From the NCBI GenBank assembly GCA_003952965.2, contig CM025852.1:19479279-19543278 (forward strand): a stretch of 64,000 bases of DNA, given 5' to 3'. Below, one piece after another: positions 36,245 to 47,146 of the stretch (position 1 is the stretch's first letter; each line of letters begins with the position of its first letter). This DNA comes from Morella rubra (taxonomy: Eukaryota > Streptophyta > Magnoliopsida > Fagales > Myricaceae). The notes below the pieces were generated by a model. It worked only from the letters and a program-made list of their open reading frames with translations, made no database searches and was not told the origin of the DNA. A program made the position numbers and the translations under genes.

Positions 36245-38006
36245 GGGTGGTGCCTACGTCCTAGGGCTTCTGAGTCTGAGAAGCCGGTTGGTTTGTGACC
36301 ATTTTTTGGAGGGAGAGCGAGAAAAGAGAGAAAAGTTTTCCCACCATCCGCACCGTTTTAGAGCGTTTTATTCTGCTTAATTTGATTTTATCTTTTCTTG
36401 CCTTTTATTTTCCTAAAAAATAATCCACATCTGAAATTTTGATTTAATTTCAATTTCTTTTATCTCAAAGAATTTCAGCTATAGTAAAATATATGTTTCA
36501 TACAAATTTTTAAGACCTCAAATGTACTTAAGTCCTATTTTTATCGCATCAACTCTCAAATTATTAAAATCTATCAACGTTCTTCATATCATAAAACGCA
36601 ATTATTGATATTATGCCACATAACTTATTTTCAATATATTTTAATCGTAGTATTTTATTAGAGAACAAATATTGATACATTTTAATAATTTGATAGTCAA
36701 ATGAGATAAAATTTATAATTCAAACTCGTAAATGATATTTGAGTGATAGTTTTTACACTTAAAAGTGAAGATTTATAACCAAATTAAAATTGTCTCATGG
36801 GTATACACCAAAAAATGAGTGTGCACAGCAGAAGAGTATCTTATGGTTGAGATGAGCAGTACAATTGGTCTTTAGCATCCTCAATATCACAACGCAGCAA
36901 ACATGATAGCAAATCCAACATAGGACCCGAATTAATTGTTCATAGGAGCGAGGAAGTAGTAGCAAAAAGTAATGTGACAGCAGAGTCATCATGGCTACCA
37001 TCAACTGGAAATGAAGTGTGATCCTCTTGTCGTTTCCCTGCCAACTTAATTTCTCGTTCCTTTTAATTTTTTCCCCAGCAGCTGTCACAATGAAATTCTC
37101 ATGTTACCAAGTAATTATCGGATCACAGTAGACTCTTGGGATAATCCTCAAAAGATTATTATTGATAAGGGAAATTTTCAATTCTTGACTTCCACTATGC
37201 GATCGATCGATCGATCGAGGTGATTATGCAATCATGTTGAAAAAATCTGAAAAGAACGTGAGTCTCCCGTTTATAATTGGAAGGAATTCTTGCCCTTCAG
37301 ATGAAGATTCTAGTGAATAGCAGGCATTTTGAACACTTTGGTCAGAAAATAAGTACTCTTTTACCGCTTTAGGAGCACCCGGGGGGACTAACAATGCTGG
37401 TTAAAAGTGGAAGAATATATACCTCCAAGCTCATGCAATTAGCATAACCATACTCATGTGATTTGTCGACACGATTGTTAATTGTCATCTGAGTTTCATA
37501 AATTCCAAATAGATTTTGCAAATAAATAATAACAAAAAAAAATGATCTTGTATTTCGCCTGGAGTCAACATGCACAGTATTAGTACTTATTTGGTTTCGC
37601 ATCGATCTGATCAATGCCGAGTATCAAGTTGATCAGAGGTTGCATATGAAAGCTCTACTGAACCGCACATGAAAACCTGATTGCTCCTAGTTCTAATCAT
37701 TCAAACACGGTGCCTTGTTCTAGTTGAAACGGAAAATTTTCTATTTACTTCTAAACTAATTAGCCCATCTGCAATATACCAGAATTAATTTCCATTATAA
37801 GACTATACACAATTGCAAATTAAGAAATTAATTATATATAGTTCATGAGGGTTCAATTTCATAGTTTGGGAGTCCGTTACAGAAAAGTTTTACTTAATTT
37901 GAGAGTACAAGAGATGGGGATTTTCTCATTACGTTCAAACAGGAACATCTTTCGGAAAGGAATGAATTAAAATACCCAAAAACATTAATTGTAGGTGCAC
38001 CAGTAC
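36245..38006. other. Intergenic DNA between HPY2 and the HD-Zip gene
   Basis: The left part is the HPY2 promoter; the rest is AT-rich. A short gatc tandem run sits at about 37199-37218. Open frames seen on the minus strand at 36795-37088 and 37369-37614 have no recognisable domain. No gene is called. Confidence 0.45.
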
Positions 38007-38534
38007 TTAATCCCAGCTTGCCCCATCTCCATCAATATTCCAACAGGCGTAGAGGTCCTCATCAAGTGGCAAAACCTCGCCTTTCTCCACAGAACAATTC
38101 ACACCGGCCTCATGAAAACTGGAGCTCCCTGCAGGCCGATCATCGACCGAAATAGAATTCCAAGAAACCTGATCAGGACCTGTTTGCTTCAAAGAAAGAA
38201 CCATCTCTTGAGCTTTCTCCAACTCTCCTTTAAGCCGCTCCACATCTTTCTCCAGCCGCCTTTTTTCAGCTACTGCATCTTCTAGCTTTTGTTGAAGCAC
38301 GTTGTAGTCAAGCTCAAGGTTCTGCGTCCTCCACCGTGCTCGCTTGTTTTGGTACCAAATAGCAACCTGTCTTGGGGACACGCCAATTTGGTTTGCAAGC
38401 TGAAGCTTGTGCTCATGCTCTAGCTTGTTATTGGAGGTGAAGCTTCTCTCTAGGAGCCTCACTTGGTCAGGATTTAGCCTCTTTTTGTTGTGGTTGGGAG
38501 GGAGTTTTTGGTTTTGGCTATGAAATAAATCCAT
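38007..38534 (-). CDS. Class I HD-Zip transcription factor, ATHB-52-like
   Basis: A single 175-codon exon. The homeodomain spans about residues 16-72: it begins KKRLNPDQVRLLERSF and its recognition helix reads VAIWYQNKRARW. A leucine zipper follows immediately (about 75-115, with Leu/Val at heptad positions), the defining HD-Zip arrangement. The C-terminal tail is acidic and ends in a Trp-containing stretch, as in class I activation tails. There is no START domain and no CPSCE motif, which rules out classes II-IV. The short protein without introns in the homeobox fits the ATHB-52/54 branch. It is a nuclear DNA-binding dimer. Tyr replaces the more common Phe in the WFQN motif, which may be normal in this branch. 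Confidence 0.88.
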   Translation of the reverse strand: MDLFHSQNQKLPPNHNKKRLNPDQVRLLERSFTSNNKLEHEHKLQLANQIGVSPRQVAIWYQNKRARWRTQNLELDYNVLQQKLEDAVAEKRRLEKDVERLKGELEKAQEMVLSLKQTGPDQVSWNSISVDDRPAGSSSFHEAGVNCSVEKGEVLPLDEDLYACWNIDGDGASWD

Positions 38535-39800
38535 TGGTTGTTTGAGAGATTTTGGTGAAGAGTTTAGTCATGCGTTTTCCTTCTTTTCAAGGCTTTAGAA
38601 TTGATGCGAGACCCTACCAGGAAAATGAGGGGCAAAAGTGAAGATATAAGCGAGAGAGTCTCTTATCAGGTCTTATGGTGGTTTTCTTCGATCGTATTTA
38701 TGCATGCACGTGGGGTTCATGTGGGCGGCCCTACCTGGGAAAGTATTAAACCTTATCTGCCATGACTTTGTGATCACTATCCCAATTTAATAATTACATT
38801 TTCATATCCTCTTTAAATCCACATTATTTAATTTGTAGTTTTAATCGTACCGCAAATCTTGTAAGCTGGAATTATATATGTTGAATGACCAATATATAAT
38901 GTCCCGTCCACTGGTCTATCGTACTTATAATTTTCAAACAAAGGTGTATGTGCAGCCACGAAGCTAAAAAATAGTTTTAGAGGGGTTAATTAGGATAGAA
39001 TACCATTAAAAAGAAAAATTTGCAGGGTGGCTGGGGCCACTAGCCCATCCTTGGCTTTGCCCTAGATATATGCATGGTTGGTTTATCATGACAAGCAGAA
39101 AACACAGAAATTAAACAACAAGAAGTTTCACCTATGCTTTAATTAATTAATACGATATTATTCTTGTTAATAAAATGTAGGTTGCCTCATGCATCCTCAA
39201 GATAAATGACAAAAAAATCACAATGTTCTAATACAATACTTATAATCCGTAGAAACCCTGTAGAGTTTAGGATAGACAATTATAGAACTCTCGAATTGCA
39301 GTATTTTACTTTCAAGCAATTCACAGTTTCAACAAGTAATCAATATTTCACGTATATTGATATAGCTAGACATCTCAAGCAAAGAAGGTCAACCATGTGA
39401 ACAATATTTGTGTTCGCAGCATATACATTGATTCTTATAGATCGAAAGTGGCCGTACGCTTCTCGTTTGGTAATGGTAACTAGAAAGGCCGGATATGTTT
39501 AGAAAACGAAGCATTTATCAGATCGCGTAAGCCTGGTCACTAAAGTCAACTGAATGTCGAATATCATGATAAGAAGAAGTGTCGTACATGGATTGTTTCT
39601 ATGTATAGAAATGAGAATATAGTGGGTGAAGTCAATAAATTTGGGTATTTTAGGTACTGTTAGTTACGTTGGAATATGACCGCTCACTTGTGTATCTAAT
39701 CAGTGATGTCATAACCTGTAGGAATTGAGAACTGCGGGCACTCGATGAGCTAAAAAAGCCGGAGAAATAGGAAAGAAGTTACAAAGTTTGTAAAAGCCAC
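38535..39800. other. Intergenic DNA upstream of the HD-Zip gene
   Basis: This is the putative HD-Zip promoter (38535 to about 39.0 kb) followed by AT-rich DNA. No gene or clear element is seen. Confidence 0.4.
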
Positions 39801-39819
39801 TAAATCACGAGTTTAGATA

Positions 39820-42245
39820 CAGGAGTATCTTTATTATTATGTTTTGTACTGTGTTATATATGTATGTATTTATAATATAAAATATAGTCACTGAGGATTT
39901 TTACAGTGTATGTTGATCTTCTAGACCGAACCATTAATTATATCTCTGTTTCTCCTAATTTTTTCTCCTCTCTTCTCTACATTATCTATCAATTATGCAT
40001 TCATTTATCTTTTCTTTCATGGCATTAGAGTCAGGTTCTGCAACCATAAATTGGGTTTAGTAGCTCCAAACTTCTGCATCTTGTACTTTCAATGAGCATT
40101 CAGGTTATATCTTATTTTTCTAGACCACTTGCGAAAACCCATAAAGAGTCTCTATGTCTCAAATTTGAAACATTAAGTTCAGATCCACCATTTATCCCAC
40201 GGATTCCTCAACATTTGTGATCAACACAGTTTCTGGTGAGCCTCCTTTGGACGTGTCTATTTGGCATTTTCCAAGTCTCAAGCTTTCAAGCTCTATTTTT
40301 TGTTTTATTTTAAAAAAAAAAAAAAATAAAAAAAAAAATATTTGAGTTTGAGAGAGAGAGAAGAAAGAGAGCATGAGATATGTTTGGAAAAAAAAATTAT
40401 GAAGTGAACAATCAAAAAAAAAAAAAAAAGACTCATTGTTGTCCATTGACTTTTTTCATTGCCTTTATTGGCTATATTTGGTCGTTTGTCTATTGTTTTT
40501 AAAGACACGGCTTGATCTGTTGCTATTGTTTTTTTGTTCGGTCCAATTTTAACGATTTGTGCCTAAATGGTTCAAGGCCCGATCACTTCAAGGTTCTTTT
40601 TCAACACACAAGATTTTAAAAATTCTCTATCCTATGTTTGAAGGGGGATGTTAGAGATAATATCGCAATCAATCTGTGAAATTTGATATGGTATCACGAT
40701 ATCATAGATTCTGTTTTAATATGAGATATTGTGATTGTAAGATTCGCTGTGGAAATGATCGTTGATATCAAGCAGCCTAAGCATTCTGCCTCCTTCATAT
40801 CCACGCACATAGTTCTTGAGAGAGAGAACTCTGGAGAGAGAGTTTTTAGAGATAGAACGATTCTTGCGTAAATGACCTTCTCATCTCTCAAATGAAATTC
40901 TGAGCTATTTATAATGCCTTACTCAGAGCTTCAATTGTATTTATGTGTAAGATCTTTAGTTATCTCAAATCTTGACCGTAAGATCATCATGAAAAACTCT
41001 TTTCATTAACTCCCTTATATTATGTATTCAAATTTATGAGTTTCTACAAATTATGATCATGTCCAATAACATATCACAATTGACTCCTAAGATAGTGAGA
41101 CTATTTTCATGAAATCCCTTTTGCTAACAATTATTTGTTTATTTATCCTTCTACCATACTATATTTCATATGAGCTAATAGGACCGGAATAATATCACCG
41201 ATTAAGTCCCTAGCTCATATAATTTTTAATTCACAATCTGTAACTCGTTGGACTCTCAAATTATTTCTAAAACAATTTCAAAAATAATATATATAATATA
41301 TATAATATTAATTTTGAAAAACATTTTCGCAAAATTCACTGGCCAGTGATTTCTTTTCGAGTCCAACTCTATACAGATATACTTCTCACAAAGAAACTGG
41401 TGGATTCCTTATGAAGTATTTACACAAGCTCATTTATCATATCCAAGCCCAACGTTGTCTAGAATATTTGACCTAGAAAGATCATCACCAAATGACTCAA
41501 TCAAAGCACAAGTACACAACAAATAGACATGCATAAACCTCTCAGGTCTAAGGATACATAAACTAATTGTGTTGAATACATTTTCAACATCAGTGATCAC
41601 TTTCAGAAAGTATCCATATTTGATCTCGTTCAGTGCATGTACTCTTATAGTGCACCCACTCTTAAAGTCACTACCTCAATGACGGAGTCCATCATCCTAT
41701 TTAATAGAGGCACAACGAGTGTAGACCTATTTGTACATATGTATGTAGCTCGGTCTAGAACAACTGTCAAGTGAACAAAGAATCGAAAAATCATGCTCCT
41801 CACCTTTTGATTCATAAATCATTGACATGACTTTTCTACAATTTCACTTAACAATATAACTGTGCAACATCTTATATATGTTATAACATTATACCCAATA
41901 AATATAAAATACATGTGACAATAAAAGAAATAATCATCTCATAATTATTCTAATAACTGGTTTTAAGGGCATATTTCCAATAGTGGAGATCTTACAAGTT
42001 CAAATTTAAATTAAGAATATCTTTCTTATCATACTTTGTATAGTCTCTATAAATAGAGACTTTTAACTTGTATTCTGTATGAATTTATAATACAAAACAC
42101 AGTCACAAAGGACTATAATTTACAATGGATGCTACGTCTTTTAAACTGAACCACTTATATCTCTATTTCTTCATGATATTTTGTCTTACTCTCCTCTCAA
42201 CGTAATCTTTTAATTATGCATAGTTTATCTTTTCTTTGACTCATG
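39820..42245 (+). mobile_element. Decayed LTR retrotransposon with a nested LTR
   Basis: Segments 39820-40025 and about 41986-42245 align over their length (shared blocks such as tttataata, agtcac, and the ending atttatcttttctttcat), consistent with two old LTR ends in direct orientation. Between them, a purine run gaaggggga at about 40640 resembles a polypurine tract. A second, minus-oriented LTR-like sequence fills 40651-41982. No coding sequence for gag or pol survives. Confidence 0.45.
40651..41982 (-). mobile_element. Probable solo LTR, nested
   Basis: Read on the minus strand, it starts with TATTGGAAATATGCCC, resembling the start of a widespread plant Copia LTR (TGTTGGAAATATGCCC), and ends in CTCTAACA. 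The flanks gggga and gtgga on the plus strand could be a 5-bp target duplication with one mismatch. No internal region or second LTR is present. Confidence 0.45.
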
Positions 42246-42249
42246 GCGT

Positions 42250-42861
42250 ACCGGAGCCCCCACGATTACTTTTCTCTTTTCGCTGTTAGCATGTCGCCAA
42301 TTTGCCAAGTTGAGGGCCGTGCGTCGGTGCGTGTATGTTGACTGGCTAAAAGGTCATGCATTTGGTAGGGGGAAGCCATCGAAAACTTTGAAAGCTGGGT
42401 ACGTACTGTGAAGGCGTTGAAATCTTCATATAAATCCCCGTTCTTTGTGCTTCACGAGAGGACCCAGCCGGGACAGTACATCACAATTCGAAAGGTGCAT
42501 GAACAAAAGTCCCAACCACCAAATTATGAAGTCTCCGTGGGGAAGAGTGTGCCCCAGCTCCAATGGACACAACATAATTGATATTAATTGTCAAGTACGC
42601 AATAGGGGTTTTGGGAGCTCCCAAAGCAAATTAGCAATTCCCACAAGTTTGTGACAGAGAATTAGCTTTTGCTTCGCGGCTTGGGTTAAGCCAAAGGTCT
42701 TCAATCCAAAGGTCTTCAATTGGAAGTAGTGGTTGCTGGACGTCACATACTCATGTGCACTAGCAAAGCATCAGCCACATGTACATGATTGTGTGCTGTT
42801 TCTGACTGGTTGAGGGACATGCGTAAATTGAGGTATATATTGGCCAATCATAGAAGCCTTA

Positions 42862-42897
<36 letters not shown>

Positions 42898-44360
42898 GAT
42901 ATATATGAAAATTCTCCATCACGCGCGATAGAAAAGTATATAAGCACCCCTGATTTTAACAAATTATTAAATTGGACATCTTAAAGGATCGAGCATGCAT
43001 TTTTTAGAATAGTTTTTCATAAACGTAGAAAAATGCAAATTAATTTCTTGCTTTTAGTTTTTCAAGAAATTAACTCTAGTGACATTTTTTGAGGTGTTTA
43101 TTATTATAATAAGGGCATCTGGAACTTTATCCCAACTATCTTCAGAACTTATGCAGTCCTCCCGTCTCACATAAATTACATAGTAATTACTGGGCCGCAA
43201 ACCCTAGGGTAGCATCGCAAAGAATTAATAACACCTGAGAGTTTCGAACATGGAATCTTGGAGAGTGAGCAAACTCTCAAGTCCCAGACCTAAATCATCA
43301 GGCCAACCCCTTAGAGTTAAGTTGTGTTGTTCTACCGCTATTAAAAACCCTTTTTTTCTTCTTCTTTTGTAGTCATGTCAGGAGTAGTAGTATCTAATTA
43401 GTTGTCTGCACCTTATAATTTTCATCTCTTTCCAGGCCTACAATGCTGTTCTTTTGTTGTTCTCTCTGATAAAATTATGTTATTGCTGGAATAAGCAGAA
43501 TACAAAGAACAAAATTATATGATGACACAAATCAAACTCTAATACATCAACCTTCAATACCCTAAACTTTACAAGGCCCAATGCCTTAATTTCCTTTTCT
43601 CGTTTGAGTACCTTACGCTTCATTTTAAAATACTCAATCCATTATATATAGTTAATTGACACAATTAAGTGAGAGTACTGTTGTACTTGGATTGTGAACT
43701 TTGTTTTGTCTATTTAGAGTATTAAATGGTATGTGCTCTATATATGCAATGCATTTAATTGAAGAATATACGTTGTTTTATCTTTCTTTCTTTTTTCGTT
43801 TGAGTTAATTCTCACGAACACCTAGAGGCACCCGTTCTGCGGTGGACACTTAAGACCGGCACAAATGACATTGGTCGACGTAGAAATTTTTACTACTTAT
43901 GGGGGCTTTTGAAAGTTCCTTAATAATAAAATGCTGAGTATTGCGGGATTTTCAGAAAACAACCATGAGAAGCAGTTACAGCGATTCTGCGGACTGCCGC
44001 AACAAAAACACCCCCACTAGCTTCTTTAGTTTCCAGTCGCTGGCCACGAGCTTGACCGTCGTTAATTTTTTGCTGTTCTCGGCATATATGTAATTACGGT
44101 ACTGATCCTAGCGGCCGGCGCCACAATTACGTTAGCGGATGTTTTTTCTACCATAGGCCATAGCTAGCTCAGCAGTTTGCGACCACCAGTGCAGATGCAA
44201 TCTCTTGGCTCTTGCAATGTGAGGAGAAACAAGGATGTCCGTGTGGACGACTAACAAATATCCTGATATATATATGCATGCTCTTCGACAAAATAACTGA
44301 TTTCTTCAGGTACTTAATTCGAATTTTGAGAATACATGGATCACGAACTGATGATCTTAA
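42250..44360. other. Intergenic DNA, with a TA microsatellite
   Basis: AT-rich DNA with no supported gene. A (TA)n run lies at about 42863-42893. This stretch is downstream of the minus-strand TAXIMIN-like gene. Confidence 0.4.
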
Positions 44361-44366
44361 TTGTCA

Positions 44367-45082
44367 TCAGCAAGGGACCAAATCAATGAACCACTGAAGT
44401 ATGCTTATAGGAAGCTGCACGAGGGTCACAGCCAAATTTGCCATTCCGGTGCAACATATGCAACAGGGACAAACAAGTCAACACGGACCTGCCATTCATA
44501 TTTGCAAAATATATATATATATATTAATTGGTGAGCATATAACAGCATTTATTTCAGGACGAACGCGAAGATCAGGAACAATATATATGCAGTCAAGCAA
44601 AATCGTCCAACCAAAGATACATATTTATATGCCATTTACAGTTACCAATTCTTGTAGAATCATACAAAAATATATAAGAATGAAAGGATATATATATAAG
44701 GGCTTTTTACCGTATAAGAATGACAGGCTTATAGCATCTAGAAAAGAAATTCTAAAGAGAGAGAGAGGGAAAATATTAATCCTCAAACCTTAATGATAAA
44801 ACAAGGAAATATATAACATCGTGCAGGTACAGGAAAAACAAATTAAGGAAACAAATATGTATCCTCGTGATAGATTACCTTTTCTCCATGCTAGGTAGCT
44901 ATCGATCATGCAAACAACTCGGAAAAGAAATGAAAGTTTTGGACTACAAATAAAGGGAAAACGAAAGAGAAAACTCACCCGATGATCCAAACAATAATTC
45001 CGACGATAGATAAGAGCAAAGAAACAAAAGCAAAGGGCAACCCTATCAAAAAACCAAGTGGCCTGCATTGGCAATCTCCCAT
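44367..45082 (-). pseudogene. TAXIMIN-like peptide gene, exon 2 out of frame
   Basis: Exon 1 (45082-44979) encodes [19 protein letters not shown] and a hydrophobic stretch ending VWII, the conserved TAXIMIN N-terminus. A clean donor (GG|GTGAG) follows. Exon 2 (acceptor CAG at 44489, coding 44488-44367) resumes with SVLTC and later reads CPCCICC, then a stretch ending LQWFIDLVPC and a stop. All of these are expected of this family of about 75 residues. Between SVLTC and CPCC the frame is shifted: two bases appear missing or one extra near 44472. No other acceptor rescues it, because the downstream frame has a stop just after the acceptor. TAXIMIN peptides are conserved signalling peptides affecting organ separation and metabolism in plants. 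This copy is either a recent pseudogene or carries a sequence error. Confidence 0.75.
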
Positions 45083-45226
45083 TGTTCTCGACCCAATTTG
45101 TCTTTTTCTTTTCCCTGCAGCTTTAGACGAACCACGGGCGCCCAGAGTCCTGATCACGAAATCTACCAAGTCTGGCATTAATTTGTTTCTTAATTCCCTT
45201 TTTTCAGGGAAGAGAGGTACAAAGAG

Positions 45227-45234
45227 GCTATAAA
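45227..45234 (-). promoter_or_regulatory. TATA-like box upstream of the TAXIMIN-like gene
   Basis: The minus strand reads ATATTTATA-type sequence about 145 bp upstream of the ATG at 45082, a plausible TATA element for that gene. Confidence 0.35.
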
Positions 45235-45539
45235 TATCGCTCTCCGTTTTGGCGGCTCATATTTGTGCGTCCATGCAAATAAATTTACGGAAACGCGCGT
45301 TCTGGCCTCACAATTTTAATATATAGTAATTGCGCAATTTAACACTACTAGTCCACTTGGATAAAAAAAAAAAAAAAAACACTACTCCGCTGAAATCTAT
45401 TTTCGGACCCTTTAAAAATTTCTACGCATCGATCATGGCAGACACGTGTTGTATATGTGTATATATTATCAATCAGTCTTCTGATAATCGTTTTCATATA
45501 TAGTAATTACATGCCTTCGTGTCATTGCCTTCTTTACTC

Positions 45540-45990
45540 TTTTTTTTCTTTTTCTTTTTCTAGGCAACATCAACATTCATTTACATAGAACAGAACAAAA
45601 GAAGACACAGAAAACCGACAATCTAAGAGCCGGCTACTGGACTGACAGGCATAAAGCTTTTCACATAAAGCTAAGTAAGCACGAGGCCCACAAACCAAAC
45701 CGGACCCAGAGGCCCAAAACCATACCAAACACCGCCAAATGCAGTGACGTCAGTCGCCAGTGGAGAGGCTGCACAACATCTCCATCCCACTTTCCATGAG
45801 ATCCTCGGTTGATAGAGCCTATTGGGAAAGAGCATCCACGAATTCTCAGCCGAAAAAGGCGGAGAAAAGCTTGCAATCCATCAAGTTTCCACGCGTGTGA
45901 GATGCACGAGCCCAATGGAGCGCATAAGATCTCAAGCGCTAAAAGAAAAGCTGCCGGAGATGATGAGTGTGACAGATCAGGGGTCATTGA
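45540..45990 (-). mobile_element. Probable LINE 3' end, second copy
   Basis: Read on the minus strand, a 108-codon frame rich in Leu, Trp and Phe runs into 3' untranslated-like sequence and then an A-rich tail (a T/C-rich run at 45539-45560 on the plus strand). It resembles the segment at 9370-9660. It is truncated at its 5' end and no domain is recognised. Confidence 0.35.
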
Positions 45991-46037
45991 GGTCGATCCT
46001 CCATCATGTAATTAGCACCAGGCTACATTAAAAATTA

Positions 46038-46240
46038 GGAAAATTGACAATTTGGTGACTAGATTTTGACCCTTATGATAAAATAGTCACTAGGATTAGT
46101 TTTTTTTTTTTTGGTCATTGAGTCCTTATCGTTGTGATGATCTGGTCCTTTCATCACTACTCTATTTGCCCTTCTAACGGAATGCACGAACACATCAGCA
46201 TTTTTGCCAACTCACCTTCATTAATCCACGTCAGCAGCCC
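46038..46240 (+). repeat. Left terminal inverted repeat
   Basis: Inverted partner of 52060-52276. It contains a T homopolymer at about 46100-46113 matching the A homopolymer of the right arm. Confidence 0.8.
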
Positions 46241-46502
46241 AATTAAACTCTACAATTTAAAACGACGCAGTTTAGCCTATGATTTAAAACGACGCACTTT
46301 CTTTGGAGCCCATTACTCTTGGGCAATCTGACAAACAGTTCATGTGAAAAAAATATTTTATTGCAGTGTCGATGCTAGATAGAAAGTTCTCACATCCTGA
46401 ATACAAACGGAGGAGACCCACAAAAAACCAGGGCATACAGATAAAAAACCAGTGCATACAGACCCAAAAAAAAACTTCAACTCATGGATAATAGAGAATA
46501 TT

Positions 46503-46775
46503 TCAGCTGGACCTCCTATAAACACTGTAGGCCACAACCACACTTGTCGTTGCTCCAATGACAGTAACTACTGTGAGAACTTCACTTTGCTCCCATGATC
46601 CTATCTAGCATGAGAATTTGCCCAAGCCTTTCTTTTCATGCGCTGCTACAATTTCCTTCAGGTTCTTTTCTTCACTCACATTGTTCTGCTTCAAACTTCC
46701 ATCTTTGCAACAGGTAAACCCTTTAACACCCTGGCAATAGCCAACCACATTACATAGATCACAATTTTGAATTGA
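46503..46775 (-). pseudogene. Captured sucrase/ferredoxin-like gene fragment
   Basis: On the minus strand, about 90 codons match the C-terminal end of plant sucrase/ferredoxin-like (thioredoxin-like ferredoxin, PF06999) proteins: NVVGYCQGVKGFTCC, then KKGLGKFSC, then GSWEQSEVLTVVTVIG, and a short basic tail before the stop at 46503. The C-terminal hydrophobic segment is typical. One in-frame stop (46607-46605) replaces what should be Trp just after the KFSC stretch. Only the last exon or so is present, and it lies inside a TIR transposon. This is therefore transduplicated host sequence and not a local gene. Confidence 0.7.
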
Positions 46776-46842
46776 GGGAAGAGTAAAAATGTTCTTTACA
46801 TATAACTTCGTGGCTGAATGCCAAATTACAAAACAAAAAAGG

Positions 46843-46847
46843 CCAAC
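46843..46847. repeat. Copia target-site duplication, left copy (ccaac)
   Basis: The 5 bp directly before the 5' LTR. An identical copy follows the 3' LTR at 51808-51812. Confidence 0.9.
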
Positions 46848-47087
46848 TGTTGCAGCTTAAGAGTTCCAACTCAGCTCCAAGTCAGCTTCAGTTATACAAA
46901 TAGTTAGTTCAAACTTATTAACCAAATTAGTTACAGATTGTAACTAGTGTTAGCTAACTATTCTAGATGCATACAAATCTTCTATATAAGGAGAGTTCGT
47001 ATACTTGTAATCTCCCTGTGTGAATAACAGTTGAATACAATTCAGTTAACAGCTTCTTATGCATACTTTATTTTTCATACATTGACA
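46848..47087 (+). repeat. Copia 5' LTR
   Basis: 240 bp, starting tgttgcagcttaag and ending ttgaca. It contains a TATA-like ctatataagg shortly before the predicted transcript start. Confidence 0.92.
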
Positions 47088-47099
47088 TGGTATCAGAGC
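47088..47099 (+). other. Primer-binding site (tggtatcagagc)
   Basis: Complementary to the 3' end of initiator methionine tRNA, the usual Copia primer, and directly adjacent to the 5' LTR. Confidence 0.92.
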
Positions 47100-47146
47100 A
47101 ATTCTTGCTTTCGATTGCCAGTTACCTTTGATCACCAGATAACAAA

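Noticed and set aside
37199-37218. Short gatc tandem run
   Set aside because: A simple repeat of about 20 bp with no sign of function. No CRISPR-like spacing exists anywhere in the window.
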